A stretch of 31,610 nucleotides of DNA from Phoronis australis (Eukaryota > Phoronida > Phoronidae): the NCBI GenBank assembly GCA_002633005.1, contig NMRA01000140.1, forward strand, positions 775,395-807,004, given 5' to 3'. Shown here piece after piece: positions 20,700 to 31,381 of this stretch. The stretch's first letter is position 1. Each line of letters begins with the position of its first letter. The notes under the pieces were generated by a model that was given only the letters and a program-made list of their open reading frames with translations, was not told the origin of the DNA and searched no databases. A program made the position numbers and the translations under genes.

Positions 20700-23600
20700 C
20701 TAAACGAGAAGAAAACCAAACGTAAAACATTTGGTACCTGTGTAATTTAGTAATTTGTTGTTCAAAAATAATGCACTTCTTTAAGTGAAATTTACTTAAT
20801 ACCTAAAATGTACAGGTAACTAACATTTTTACCTGTTAATCCGGCTGAGTCGAATGAGTCTGATTTAGTCAGATACCTGTTAACCACGCAAGTACATGTA
20901 TGGTTTTAAGTTGGAAGCGATACTATGGTGGACAGGTATTTGATAGTTTTTATTACCACTTCGATTCATGGAGCATACTGCAGGCTTGTCATCAATATAT
21001 CACAATTCAAAGATCCCTATAAGGTCGCCATCTATTAATAGAGGTGTAGGTAGTTGTTAATACTTCTAGCAAAAAAATTTATTAACTTTTACCACAAATG
21101 GATCTGGACCGTCTATGTTGAATCCCGTGACTACCAGGGACAAGTTTTTTGGAGAATGAAAACCGCATGACGTAATTATGGGTCTGTAAGCGTCCGCCAT
21201 GATGGCTGACAACAGACTTTGTGATTGGTTGTCCAGGCAGAAGAAATCAAAATCCCAGGCGAATGCAGCAACTTTGTTTGGAAAGGCACCAATAGCAGAC
21301 AGGGAAGAGTCTGTTCTTTCTTTAGTTGTTCTTTGTAACAGTAAATCCATGCCTATTGTAAACAGAATAATTAGTTACTATAAATACATAACAAAAAACG
21401 GAAATATTATAGAAATGTTACTTCTATATAGACCTGATTCCACATTACTCTACGTTCCGGTTATTATCGCCACGAGGTCTTTTTGAACGGGTCGGTACTA
21501 CACCTTTGCCACAAAGGTAGCACCAAGTGGTTTTTAACTGGTTTTTTCGTACCTATTGGACATACTAACCGACAGAAACAAGGTGTCGGAATCTGACATC
21601 TGGCAACGGGCCAGAACTACGTCTTTCCAAGACGGTGGCTTCAAAAAAGACAATTCAGCTGCACCCAAATTAGTCTCACCCGATCCTCTTGTGTCTATTG
21701 GTAGACACGGATTATCACGCAGGTTCTCGTAGGCCTCTACCATAACCCACAGTCTGGCTGTTGAATTCGGAAATCCTGGGTTTCCTGCTGTGACATTGCG
21801 AAATGCTATCATCAATTCCGGAAACAACTGAAACCAAAAAATGTGTCTTGTCTTGTTTTATACAACTTCTTGCAGCAAAAGAATTTTGAACTTCTCCACT
21901 AATGTCTCAGATTTTTCAAATGACATTAGTCATATGAGATATGAGATTCCCGCATTCTTTGTGGTGATCAATTACCATGGTTTCTTGTGACAAAATTCAA
22001 CTACCAAAAATGTTAGCATGAGGCAACGAAAAGGGTTACTGTGTTGCTATCGTCTGTAATGTTCGTGTTTTTCTAACGTTTATTGCAAGTGCAAACAATT
22101 TAGACCAATTTCACCGTTGCTGGCGTTGATTGTTGCATACCTGTAAAGTATCTGTACTGTACAACTGACAGTATATTGCGCTCACAGCTACAGGTGTTAC
22201 TTACCTGTAGAGTACTTGCACTGTACACCTGAGAGTAGGTGGTGGTTACGTCTACAGGTTTTCCGGAACTTCGTAGGATCTGATAAAGTACCGGGTCATT
22301 TCTTGCGATGGAGTAGTTCTCCTCCGAAGGCCAATAATGCACTGCTAGTCCCATTCCTCGTCCTTCGTGCAAAATAAGAACGGAAGATCCTTGGTAAACA
22401 CTGGCAGCGTTTGTAAAAAAACTCTTCAAACCTTCAACGTGTTGCTTGATTGTTGAGTTCTTGAACTGTTTCTGCATGTTTATTTTAGCAGACACCGCAT
22501 AGCTTCGATTTTCGTTTACGTACAATATCGTTTCGTCTATTTGGAAGAAAAAGCAAACTTCAGGCAGACCAAGAACGTCTTTGCTTGAATCAGACACCAC
22601 AAATCTGGTGAGATCGACTTCTCTTCGGATGTAATACCCAGCGAACGACTTTGCTCCTGCATCGCGCACTGGAGTTCGAGAGAGGCTTGATATTTTGCGG
22701 AAACCGTGGAATTTGTCAAAGTCTAACTTCCGAAGGGTCTTTCGAAACTGTTGGCTCCTCATCCCGTCGCAATACGATCTCACGCGTTCTCGTGAACGAA
22801 CTGGTTTTGAAGGTACCAAAGATGTGCGTGTTGTGCGTAAGGCATGTGCTTGATAAATGTTTCCAAAACGATGGTTGTGTTCATCCAGTACATAAAACAA
22901 AAAGTAGAAATATCCTTCATAGAGCCAGACCTTCCTATCGTGGTCTGTCTCTACGAGTGAAAGGTCTACCGATTCTGGCATTCCCAAATATACACTCATG
23001 TTACGTTCTGCCGCGCTTTGAACAAGTAGTTCGTGAGGATCGATGCCTGCAAAACTTGTCAATACTACAGTAACAAATGTCTCGTTGGCGGTGTACTGAC
23101 AGTCGAATCCCCTGAAAGTAAGTATACAAGATGTATTAATGCATTTGTCCAACACAAGTTTTGTTGGTGTAAAACTCGTTGATTGTTATGGAACAGTATG
23201 CCAAACTCGTCTGTATTTATTCTTATGTGTTCCTATAAATACAAATCCTAAAAGATACCCTTTCCGCTTCTTTTTAGTTGGGAATTTCATAAAACGGATT
23301 TTAGGGCAAATCGTTTCAATGGAAGCTTAAGCCCAAATTGTGCTCATTCAACACAATTCCAAATATTTTCAAACTTAACTTTTGTTTAATTTTTATTTTT
23401 GGAAGTGCACCACCGCCTAATATCGCCGTCGTAATCAGTCACTGCTGACTCGGCTGCCGCCGTGTGTAATGAGGTCTCCGTAGAANTTTTGTTGGTGTAA
23501 AACTCGTTGATTGTTATGGAACAGTATGCCAAACTCGTCTGTATTTATTCTTATGTGTTCCTATAAATACAAATCCTAAAAGATACCCTTTCCGCTTCTT

Positions 23601-24985
23601 TTTAGCTAAGAATTTCATAAAACGGATTTTAGGGCAAATCGTTTCAATGGAAGCTTAAGCCTAAATTGTGCTCATTCAACACAATTCCAAATATTTTCAA
23701 ACTTAACTTTTGTTTAATTTTTATTTTTGGAAGTGCGCCACCGCCTAAAATCGCCGTCGTAATCAGTGACTGCTGACTCGGCTGCCGCCGTGTGTAATGA
23801 GGTCTCCGTAGAAGTCCCTCCCCCCGCCGCCAAAAAAAGAAGTAATAGTAAAACAAGGCAAACAATAGCAGGGCTTAAAGTTATGTGTTATTTTAGTGAC
23901 ATCTATCGACTGATGGAACTGTAAACGTCAACTCACAAGTCTGCCACGACTAGTCTGTAGTATATTCTGGAGCTCTCTATTTTCCTGTCGTACTTCTGTG
24001 GACAATGCATTATTCTGTCAGAAAAGTTTTATTCGTATTCGTAAGTAGCAAAGCCAGCAATGATAACTCCGTCGCTTGTCAGCTCTTCCTCCGCGTCCTG
24101 CCAGTTTAAAGACCAAGAGAGATGATTAGTCAGTGTTTAATCTGTGCATTCGAAATCCAACTCGAAATTATTTGTAACATTTTGCATTCTACCCTTATGC
24201 GTGGAGGACCGACTAATCGTAGCTTGCATTTGATGACAGCAATATTGACATAATAAACTGGAGTCTGAATTGGATATTTAGGAGTTTTCACTCGAAATCT
24301 CGAGTTTTTACTCGAGTTTATATCTAGAATCTGGGATTCGTCAAGTGCGAATTTCGCCTAGATAAGGACAAATTAAAATTTACAGAATGTTATCTTGAGT
24401 TCGCACAAAAGCAGAACGGAAATGTCCAAAACAATTTTGAGTTCGTTTTTAGTATAAATATTATATACTCTTGACTTCATAGTTCATGGTATAGCCTGAA
24501 AATTTTAGCTTAATAACATATCGAAAACTTTCAGTTAGCCATAAAAACAAAAGTCTTTATTTTAGTTTTGGTTATGAGGAAATTAGAAGTATTTTCTAGT
24601 TTCAGTTGATTTGCAAATAGCAAGAAAACAAATTTTCACACGTCTAGATCTGCATAGATCATTACATTAAACTGCGTGACTGTTCACCTACTTGAACACA
24701 GTGCACATGCGCGCCACCTCGTTTCCTGGAGGGCACCGTACAACCTACAAAGGTAGGGTCCCTCATAATGTCCTCTTTGCTTCTCACAGATAAAGTCATT
24801 CCTCTAAGCAGAACAGTGTCACCGCCAATCTTCCGGAACTCGTCCAATGCTGTGTCCCATTCGGTCTTTGTAAATCGATCGGCAAACCACGAGGCCGTAA
24901 CTGGATACGGCGGTCCAATTTTTGCATGACATATTTTGATAAACAACAATGATTGAATCAAAAGAACGAGCCAGGGAAGCGTCAT
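20484..24985 (-). CDS. DUF4434-type secreted protein gene (six exons, one internal stop)
   Basis: Six exons join in phase: 24985-24692, 24097-23937, 23111-22205, 21827-21566, 21352-21093 and 20699-20484. They total 2100 bases, 699 codons before the last stop. Residues 1-21 form a signal peptide (MTLPWLVLLIQSLLF, then CHA). The start TASWFADRFTKTEWD ... GGDTVLLR, the later AAERNMSVYLGMP and the FAGYYIRREVDL stretch are the DUF4434 pattern, a family related to TIM-barrel glycoside hydrolases. The second half (VHYWP, LWVMVEAYE, LPIDTRGSG, KVAAFAWDFDFFC) continues the same architecture seen in animal members. A role on extracellular glycans is inference. The oddity is codon 121, TAA (24031-24029), inside otherwise well-kept exon 2. 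The gene may be a recent pseudogene, a null allele, or intact with a sequencing error. The 3' end is the least certain part. Confidence 0.8.
21093..21352 (-). CDS. DUF4434 gene, exon 5
   Basis: Acceptor ctgtttacaatag. It begins with two bases completing a Ser codon, then MDLLLQRTTKERTDSS, KVAAFAWDFDFFCLD and ADAYRPIITSCGFHS. It ends in phase 0 at GTG|GTAAAA after NIDGPDPFV. Confidence 0.8.
21566..21827 (-). CDS. DUF4434 gene, exon 4
   Basis: Acceptor ggtttcag, then LFPELMIAFRNVTAGN. The exon includes LWVMVEAYENL and CLPIDTRGSGE. It ends with a one-base overhang before GTATGT, which matches the GC at the start of exon 5 and gives LSVSMDLLLQ. Confidence 0.8.
22205..23111 (-). CDS. DUF4434 gene, exon 3
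   Basis: Long exon of 907 bases, from acceptor tatacttactttcag to a perfect donor CTACAG|GTAAGT, phase 1 base in and phase 0 out. It carries TVVLTSFAG, AAERNMSVYLGMP, a basic insert (around residues 270-320), AGYYIRREVDL and EGRGMGLAVHYWPSEENYS. Confidence 0.85.
23159..23485. repeat. left copy of 327-bp duplication at N 23486
   Basis: Lies in intron 2 of the DUF4434 gene. It aligns without gaps to 23487-23813 at offset 328, with about seven substitutions (gttggg/gctaag, gtgcacc/gtgcgcc, cagtcact/cagtgact). It ends exactly at the N. Confidence 0.85.
23486..23486. other. single N at a sequence join
   Basis: Ambiguous base exactly between the two 327-base copies. Confidence 0.85.
23487..23813. 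repeat. right copy of 327-bp duplication at N 23486
   Basis: Second copy of 23159-23485. The real intron 2 is probably about 328 bases shorter than it appears here. Confidence 0.85.
23937..24097 (-). CDS. DUF4434 gene, exon 2, with internal TAA
   Basis: It starts after ctggcag in phase 0 (DAEEELTSDGVIIAGF) and ends with two bases before the strong donor GTGAGT. The frame continues past the TAA at 24031-24029 as NFSDRIMHCPQKYDRKIES and IYYRLVVAD. The two-base overhang TT joins the first base of exon 3 to make TTG, which confirms the frame on both sides of the stop. Confidence 0.75.
24692..24985 (-). CDS. DUF4434 gene, exon 1
   Basis: ATG at 24985 opens directly into a hydrophobic signal peptide. 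The exon is 98 codons and ends in phase 0 at CAA|GTAGGT. It holds the conserved start of the domain (SWFADRFTKTEW, IGGDTVLLRG) and ends VHCVQ. Confidence 0.8.
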
Positions 24986-26014
24986 TTTACTACCGGTTCA
25001 TCTACTCCTGCAGTACATAGCGTATGCCTCTGCGAATATTGCGATATATTTGACGGTAACCTAGGTCAGTTTATCCCCGGACAATGTTCAGTGTGATAAG
25101 TAGCTATCTCGGAATTACATAGTTCATAAACTCATGTATATTTAGCTAGATTGTCTGTGCACTTACCGAATATTGACATAACGTAATAAGAATTTTTAAG
25201 CAATTGAAACTTTCTGTGTTGCCGTGTTTATAGATCAGTGGAACAGGCACCGTGACGGTCACTCTTGCGGAATTGCGGCTTCGAGTAGTACTGGCAATAA
25301 CATTGAAAAGGTGGGGCATACAAATTTCCTTTTTTTGTATTATTTACGTTTTCAGCTTGCCTATGACAATTGCATTGATTTGCTATTTTCAGAGCTGGCG
25401 TTGTGATGAAATTTGTCGTAATGTGAATTTCCAGCTGAACATGGAATTTTAGACGGTTTTGTTATAGTCATCAATTGAAAAGTGAAGTATGTGACGCTTC
25501 AGACTAACTAATGCTTAGGCTGAAAGTGTGCGTGACTCCCATGCCAAATGACGTCGTATAGATGTCGCAAGGTATTGTTTAAGTTGCGAGATCCATGCGA
25601 CGGACGTAAGCGCGTTGTATGGTTATACCCTATGGGACATTTCCTTTGTTTTCTTTAGTCGCGTCTTTATTCGACATAACAATACAGGTCACCTTGGGCG
25701 CACATCAGCCTGTTACCAATAAATGCATTATTATAAAAAAGAAAAACAAAGTGAACAATGGAAACATCTATCTATCGATATCTATGCGACAATCTCGCGA
25801 CTTAGTTTCTCTTGGATTGTTTTTGTGTGATACCAACAGTTATTTCGTGGTTTTCTAGGCGTAGAACATGACATCGTCTCCCTGTGCCTACGAGATAGCC
25901 TAAAACGTTTTCGACGCACCTCTCTGTTGAAACGTTAGTGACATTAACTGCCACATTTAATAGTGTCAAATTAGGATGCTAATAAATCGAAACAACATTT
26001 TCATAGAGGATCAT
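24986..26014. other. spacer between the two minus-strand genes
   Basis: Should contain the promoter of the DUF4434 gene. I see no clear TATA box or initiator. The open frames here are short and unremarkable. Confidence 0.35.
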
Positions 26015-26020
26015 TTTATT
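26015..26020 (-). terminator. poly(A) signal AATAAA of the ependymin-related gene
   Basis: Minus-strand AATAAA lies about 150 bases past the stop codon at 26173-26175, a normal distance for a 3' untranslated region. Confidence 0.6.
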
Positions 26021-26172
26021 GTTACTTGTCCGTGGTAAGAGATGGCTGAGTACGAGCAATTGAAAGTGCCTCTTTAGAACCCTGCAGTTTGCTCGATGTT
26101 TAAGTGTAAACTCGACGTGTTTTCTTTTTCACTGCCTGCTGTTGGGATATCGGATGGCCTTCCTTCAATGAA

Positions 26173-26270
26173 CTACAGTAAAGCTTTGCAACTTGCAGGC
26201 AGTGTGAATACGTCGAGATCTCTGATTCCGTTGATTGTGTTCTGAAAGTTGGCAACATCCAGCAGAGGAT
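26173..26270 (-). CDS. ependymin-related gene, exon 5
   Basis: Acceptor tttttttgctgtctag. The exon begins with two bases that complete the Asp codon from exon 4, then PLLDVANFQNTINGIRDL, DVFTLPASCKALL and TAG. It matches the conserved end of the family and closes the model after a 1.7-kb intron. Confidence 0.85.
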
Positions 26271-29200
26271 CTAGACAGCAAAAAAAATCAAGTTACAGAG
26301 AGCATGATTGCGTTTTATTTCAGGTGTGAACTGGAAAGAGTTTTAGTGTTTGAAACAGTATACGTTCGTCGAACCTGCCAGAAAATTACGAACGTTCAGG
26401 GGCCCATAGCGATTCTGAATGCTTTAAAATATCTACTCAAAACATTTCAAGCAAACGCATTTAACAACCCATAAATGTACATGAGGAAAGCTAACTTCGT
26501 CATGTCCGCTCCCACAACAGCAGTTTCTTGGCAGTGTGTGAGCTCTAAACTGTATGATAACATTCCGTGAGTACTTTCACTAGGTAATTTACTATTCTCT
26601 TTCATTAACTTTAAAGGCGGAAACTTTTTACATTTGAAAGTATGTACCTGATGTGGAAAACTTAAAAAATTACGTCGCGTGTAGACGACTTGGGTTTCAT
26701 ACTACATGTTCTAGAAAGTGCCTCCTGTACACTGACTTCTCTTTTCTTGCAATACTCTTGCATTACCATTTTCATGCTACTCTTGTCACTCTTGTCATTG
26801 CTTTTTCTAGCCAATACTCAGCTCTGTGAACAGAACTGAATTTCCACTGAAGAGCTATTCACCACTTGAGGAAGAAGATATAAACCAAAAAGTGGGAGGA
26901 AATTTCTTATTCAATGTCTTACTGCTAATGAAATCAAATTCCTTTGACACGTTTACAAACCCGCAAACGGTCTTACCGATTCTATTTCGCCTTTTTTACT
27001 TTCCTCTAACAACAACAAATCAAATCGTTTGTCATCTTCTATCCTTAGTTTTTTTACATAATGACGTCATGAAGTGACCCGAATGGCAGCCAATGAACCC
27101 AGTGAATTCTTTAGTCCATGAGTTCACCAGAAGGTCAAAAATGCAAGTGGCGCGGGAGTTACAAGTGAGAAGTAAAAAGTCGAATTTTCGAGTGTTACGT
27201 TCTTTTCGAAGGACTTGATTTCCGTTCAGTTATACTCGCCGTATTAATTCTGGAGATCAATATGTTCACGAGATTTCAATTTCGACGGGCACAGGTTTAT
27301 ATTTGACATGCAATTCGAATGTGATATGTGTGACACTTGATCTCAACTTTCACTGCCCGGACTTTCAACCCTTTTACAATTTAAGGGTTGATTAGTTACC
27401 GTATATGCTTTCTCTAGCTTCCTCAACAATAAGATTTAAGAAAGTCGCTCATTTCATGTTCTGCTTTGGAAATGTAGGGGACAATATAAAGACAGGTCAA
27501 AGTCTGACTCACGGAACCTATTTTAAAGCTCTTACCGCTCACAACCCACTGATTAGGGCGCCATTTTTGTTATCTTCAGCTAACTATCTTATGGCACAGT
27601 AGGAAATCACTAAGTCGGGCACAACAGAGGCAAAACCTTTACTTGTTGTGACGCTTAATTCTTTCATGATTGGCTAATTTTATAAACCACGTTTACGTTG
27701 TAACCAAAACAATTTCCAGTAAACAACCGAACATTAATTGGGACTTTCTTCACTGCTGTGGGAAATCTTGCAGTTAAGTAAACACAAAAAACCTGTTGAA
27801 AATTCCCTGAACCCTGTGTCAAGTGATTACCCAGCGTGAATACGACTTTTATGACTGATGCCTAATAAGTACGAGGATGAAAGATGATCAATTGTAAATT
27901 ATAAACTTAAAATTTGAAACTTTTCATTATTCATCTGCCCTCCGACTCACCGTGTATCAGAGGTCTGTAACGCCTCCTACCGACGATAACAGTGCTTACT
28001 GGATAACATCCTATAGATGTCACTGTTATCGACAACTGCGCTCTTCTCCCCAACATCTGTTTGCTGGTGAACGTCATGACATCCAACCGCTTTCCCGGCT
28101 TTCCCAATGTTGAAGACCCAACAAATCGCATTTTCTCTGAAAAGCAAGTTTTTGTTTACAGCGGTGAACCCGTTTTGACTACTAATATTGCGCAGCGTAA
28201 GTGAGGGTGAGAGGACGAATAGTGGCCTGACTTACTCGTTATACATCCTGCATACTTTCGCAATCGCCATGGCATTCGCGATTTCTTGCACTTCTTACCG
28301 TTGTCGGAAGCAGTGAAGATTCCAGTCTAAAAGTAAAACATTTTAACTACTTAAAATGATTGCATTTTAGTGTCAAAACATGTCAGTGAAATCGTGCGAG
28401 GTGAGTAGTGACTGCTCAGTAAACACTGTGGGTCAAGACGCTGAGATTTTATGGTTCAAGCACCTGTCAATTACCTCTGGATGGGATTGCCAGGTTGTCC
28501 CTGATTCTTAACAAGGGGGTCTCTCGTAATGTGATGGCATTGTGGATTTGCGCTATTTCAATGCTTGAACTAATGATACTAGATATTTTGAAATATTTGA
28601 GAACCCGACAGGTTTTCGTTTCCGGGAGGGGAAACGGATGATGTTTTGTTTTTGTTTCCACATCGTGGCCACAGTAGCTTCAGAAAGACCAGTTTAAACA
28701 AGGAACTGGTTCGATATTGCTTGAATCTTAACTGGGCCGGTATTTTTTTTCGTATTTCAAGTTTGAGTAGCAAATACATATATGAGTATAAAGCGTTTTT
28801 TTCACTATGTTTGTTTCGACCATTGTGTAACATCCATCACCATAGAAACGTGCTTTCAGAAACTGCTTTTTTCGCAGGTAGTTTCATGCTTTGTCTACTT
28901 ACAGTGTTTTTGTTGGCTAGAAGATAAATTGATACGTCTTTAGACAGAAGAGCAACACGTCCATTCTTAAAGTCAAAGTTTCCAGTAAATTTCACCTGAA
29001 ATATATTATACAATAATACCTTAAATTGAAGATTTGTCAACCTATTCACTGCACAGCAAGAAGGTAGATCAGGAAAGTTTATTGTCATTTATCTCTTGAA
29101 AACTGGATTACTTTTCTAAGATTTTTATCTTGAATTCAGGCCTCGTAAAAGACTGTCATTTTTCAATTCTGAAAATGACCCGGTGTCATTATTAACTGGA

Positions 29201-29715
29201 TAAAAATTTCATGCTACACCGTGCCTGGACTCATAGACGTGGCTCACTGACCGTTCAACGAGGGCACGGACGTGCAGCCAGTGAACTGTGTTTGTACTAA
29301 GACCGGCATCATGTTGGCGGTCCGGCTGTGAGCCGTATTTGTGGGTCGGTGAATTGAGTTTATCAGGTCTGTGAGCCTTGTTCATAACTGAAACAACTAT
29401 TTTATATGATTGTGGATGCCATGTTGTTCAGAATTTTGGAATATTACAACCGCCGTTGGCAGGTATTGACTTGCAGGATTCTGACTTCTCTAAAAGACGT
29501 GAACGAGAATTGAGGCTACTTTGATTAACTGTTAAATAACCTACCACTCGTTTCTGTGGTGCTGAGAAAGGATATGACACTTGTGTCTCGGTAAAAACAT
29601 CCGATTCGAACTGCTCTGGGAAACAGCAGCCCTTGTTTTTACACGCTGGCTCCTTTGCTACACACAGTCCGAGTAACGTTAATCCTACCGTCACCACTTG
29701 GAGGTAACGACTCAT
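26173..29715 (-). CDS. ependymin-related protein (five exons)
   Basis: Exons 29715-29545, 28995-28903, 28520-28475, 28136-27951 and 26270-26173 join in phase to 594 bases, 197 residues, close to the 200-220 usual for the family. It is a secreted protein: residues 1-20 are a signal peptide (MSRYLQVVTVGLTLLGLCVA). Family marks in order are GCCFPEQFES near the N-terminus, VSYPFSAPQKRV, FDFKNG, LAIPSREKMRFVGSSTLG, the VTVTSIGCYPVSTV block, and a C-terminus with ANFQNTINGI, DLDVFTLPASC. Ependymin-related proteins are calcium- and lipid- or glycan-binding extracellular proteins of body fluids and extracellular matrix. The exact role here is unknown. In this model the usual middle cysteine (before the IP motif) is missing; exon 3 is very short and has the weakest acceptor, so that junction could be wrong. 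Confidence 0.85.
27951..28136 (-). CDS. ependymin-related gene, exon 4
   Basis: Acceptor cttgcttttcag and strong donor CACG|GTGAGT. It carries MRFVGSSTLGKPGKRLDV and SITVTSIGCYPVSTVIV, the most family-typical part. Confidence 0.85.
28475..28520 (-). CDS. ependymin-related gene, exon 3 (46 bases)
   Basis: Donor CCAGAG|GTAATT is good and its one-base overhang matches exon 4 (giving SREKMRF). The acceptor (acgagag) is chosen only because it is the site that keeps phase with exon 2. It encodes TPLLRIRDNLAIPSR. Confidence 0.55.
28903..28995 (-). CDS. ependymin-related gene, exon 2
   Basis: Acceptor atatatttcag and perfect donor ACT|GTAAGT, 31 codons (start VKFTGNFDFKNGRVALL). The other two frames contain stops, which fixes the reading. 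Confidence 0.8.
29545..29715 (-). CDS. ependymin-related gene, exon 1
   Basis: ATG 29715, 57 codons with signal peptide and the N-terminal Cys group. It ends at GTG|GTAGGT in phase 0. The longer open frame to 29428 is read-through into the intron. Confidence 0.75.
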
Positions 29716-29883
29716 GGCCAGGTAAGTCCAGACACTCTGAGGTCAGCTGCGGAATTAGCATAATATCCTGAATAATATCATGAATTAGTCTTGTTTTCGA
29801 CCCATCAAATCGATAATTTTTAAAGTAAGAAGTCGTTTCTTCACCGATCTTTGTATTTTCAGCTTGCATGTTTTCGCAGTAAA

Positions 29884-30112
29884 TTGGTTTAGAACCATCG
29901 GTCTCGTCAATCGGTTGATGACCTTAGTGAAACGTTTAAAACTTTCCTTCTAGACTACTGGCATTGGGTCAGTTTCACTAAGCACTATCTGGGATTACGC
30001 AACAGTCTTACCTGAAATCAACTGCACAATTAGCTAAGTCAGTGAATATTAAAACTAAATGTGTTCAGTCTTACCAATGGCTTTCTCTTGCTCATGCAAG
30101 AACGCGTGCAGA
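29884..30112. repeat. duplicated segment, left copy
   Basis: 229 bases that match 31382-31610 with three visible substitutions and no gaps. It lies just upstream of the ependymin-related gene, with its left edge about 170 bases before the ATG. The match probably continues beyond the right edge of the window. Confidence 0.85.
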
Positions 30113-31381
30113 ATTACGTGAGCCTGCACGGTGCAGAGATATATCTGATAGCTGAGTTTACTAATCGTCTCCAATAATAGTTAAACTGATAAATTAAGTC
30201 CATCACATGCCATTCGCCGCGCAATATCGTAAGAATAGCCGCAACAACCTGTCCCGTGTTCGCTGGAATTGGCATGTGACATGAGTTCATCCATGGCTTA
30301 CGTCACAGTATGTCACATCATCTTGTTTTATTAAATGCCTTCTTAAATAGAAATTAAGACAAACGAAGCTTGTAAAAGTGAAATCACAGCCAGGTGTCGC
30401 TCTCACAATAAAATTGCCAAAAAGGCTGTGTGCTACCTAATACGAACATAAAAGCTACATGCATACCTTTTGAGTGCTTTGGTGGAAAGATTGGCGGAGG
30501 TCTAGTCTCCTTGAAGGTGCAGCGTGTTTTGGATTCTACCAATATAGGGTAGCTGTTGTCCTATACCCAGTTTTATTTCGCACGGTTTAATATAAGGGGG
30601 AGAACGTAAAGCTGAAAGTACCAATGACTACGCAACACTAACCTAATTCGCTCAAAAATCGGAGAGTGTCGCCCTATGCCCAAAATAAACTTTTTAAACA
30701 AAAGCATAAAAATTTTGAGACATCCAGTTGAGAAAACAGATCAAGTTTGANACACCAGTGTTTGCATCATTGCATGACTGCTTGTTTTACTGTGAAATGA
30801 TTCATTCATGAACTTGAGAGGGTATGTGTGTCACCTGCAGTTTTCTGTAATATATACAAATCTATATGACTGTCTTTAGTCCAGCCTGACAACTCAAGCA
30901 GTGTGTGAATTAAGTCTCGGTTTTGAGACTGAGTTTGTAGAACATTCAAAGTTTGTCATTTTCTTTAAATTCCAGAAATAATTTATTTATAATAAAGTTT
31001 TACTTTGGAGAAGTTCTAAGTGCTACTAGGAAATGATGTGCTTGAAAGTTACTAGCCATTCAAGCATCACGGCCACTGGTGATACACTAAAGTCGACTAG
31101 AGAAGATATCAGATTGTGTCATAATTTACTTGCAAAGTTGGTCCATTGTATCTGCAAATCTTCACTAGCCACTTTCTTATTAACTCTTAGTCAGTATGAT
31201 ATTGATGAAATGACATTACTTTGTTTATTCTTTAGTTATTTGTGCAGCAAGAGACACAGCAGTGTGCAATAATTTATGTAGAGATTCACTGTAAACAGAC
31301 AGCTTCCTGTAGACTGGTCAGTACTAGCCTCCTTCTGGGATTGGAATGTGAGTCCTGCATAAATTTTGAGAAAGGCCTATG
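30113..31381. other. spacer with N at 30751
   Basis: No supported gene. A single N at 30751 splits it. Unlike at the other three N positions, the sequence just right of it (30752-31381) does not match the sequence left of the repeat at 29884. Confidence 0.4.

Noticed and set aside
22651-23073. 140-codon plus-strand ORF
   Set aside because: Antisense shadow of exon 3 of the DUF4434 gene, which has splice sites and family motifs on the minus strand.
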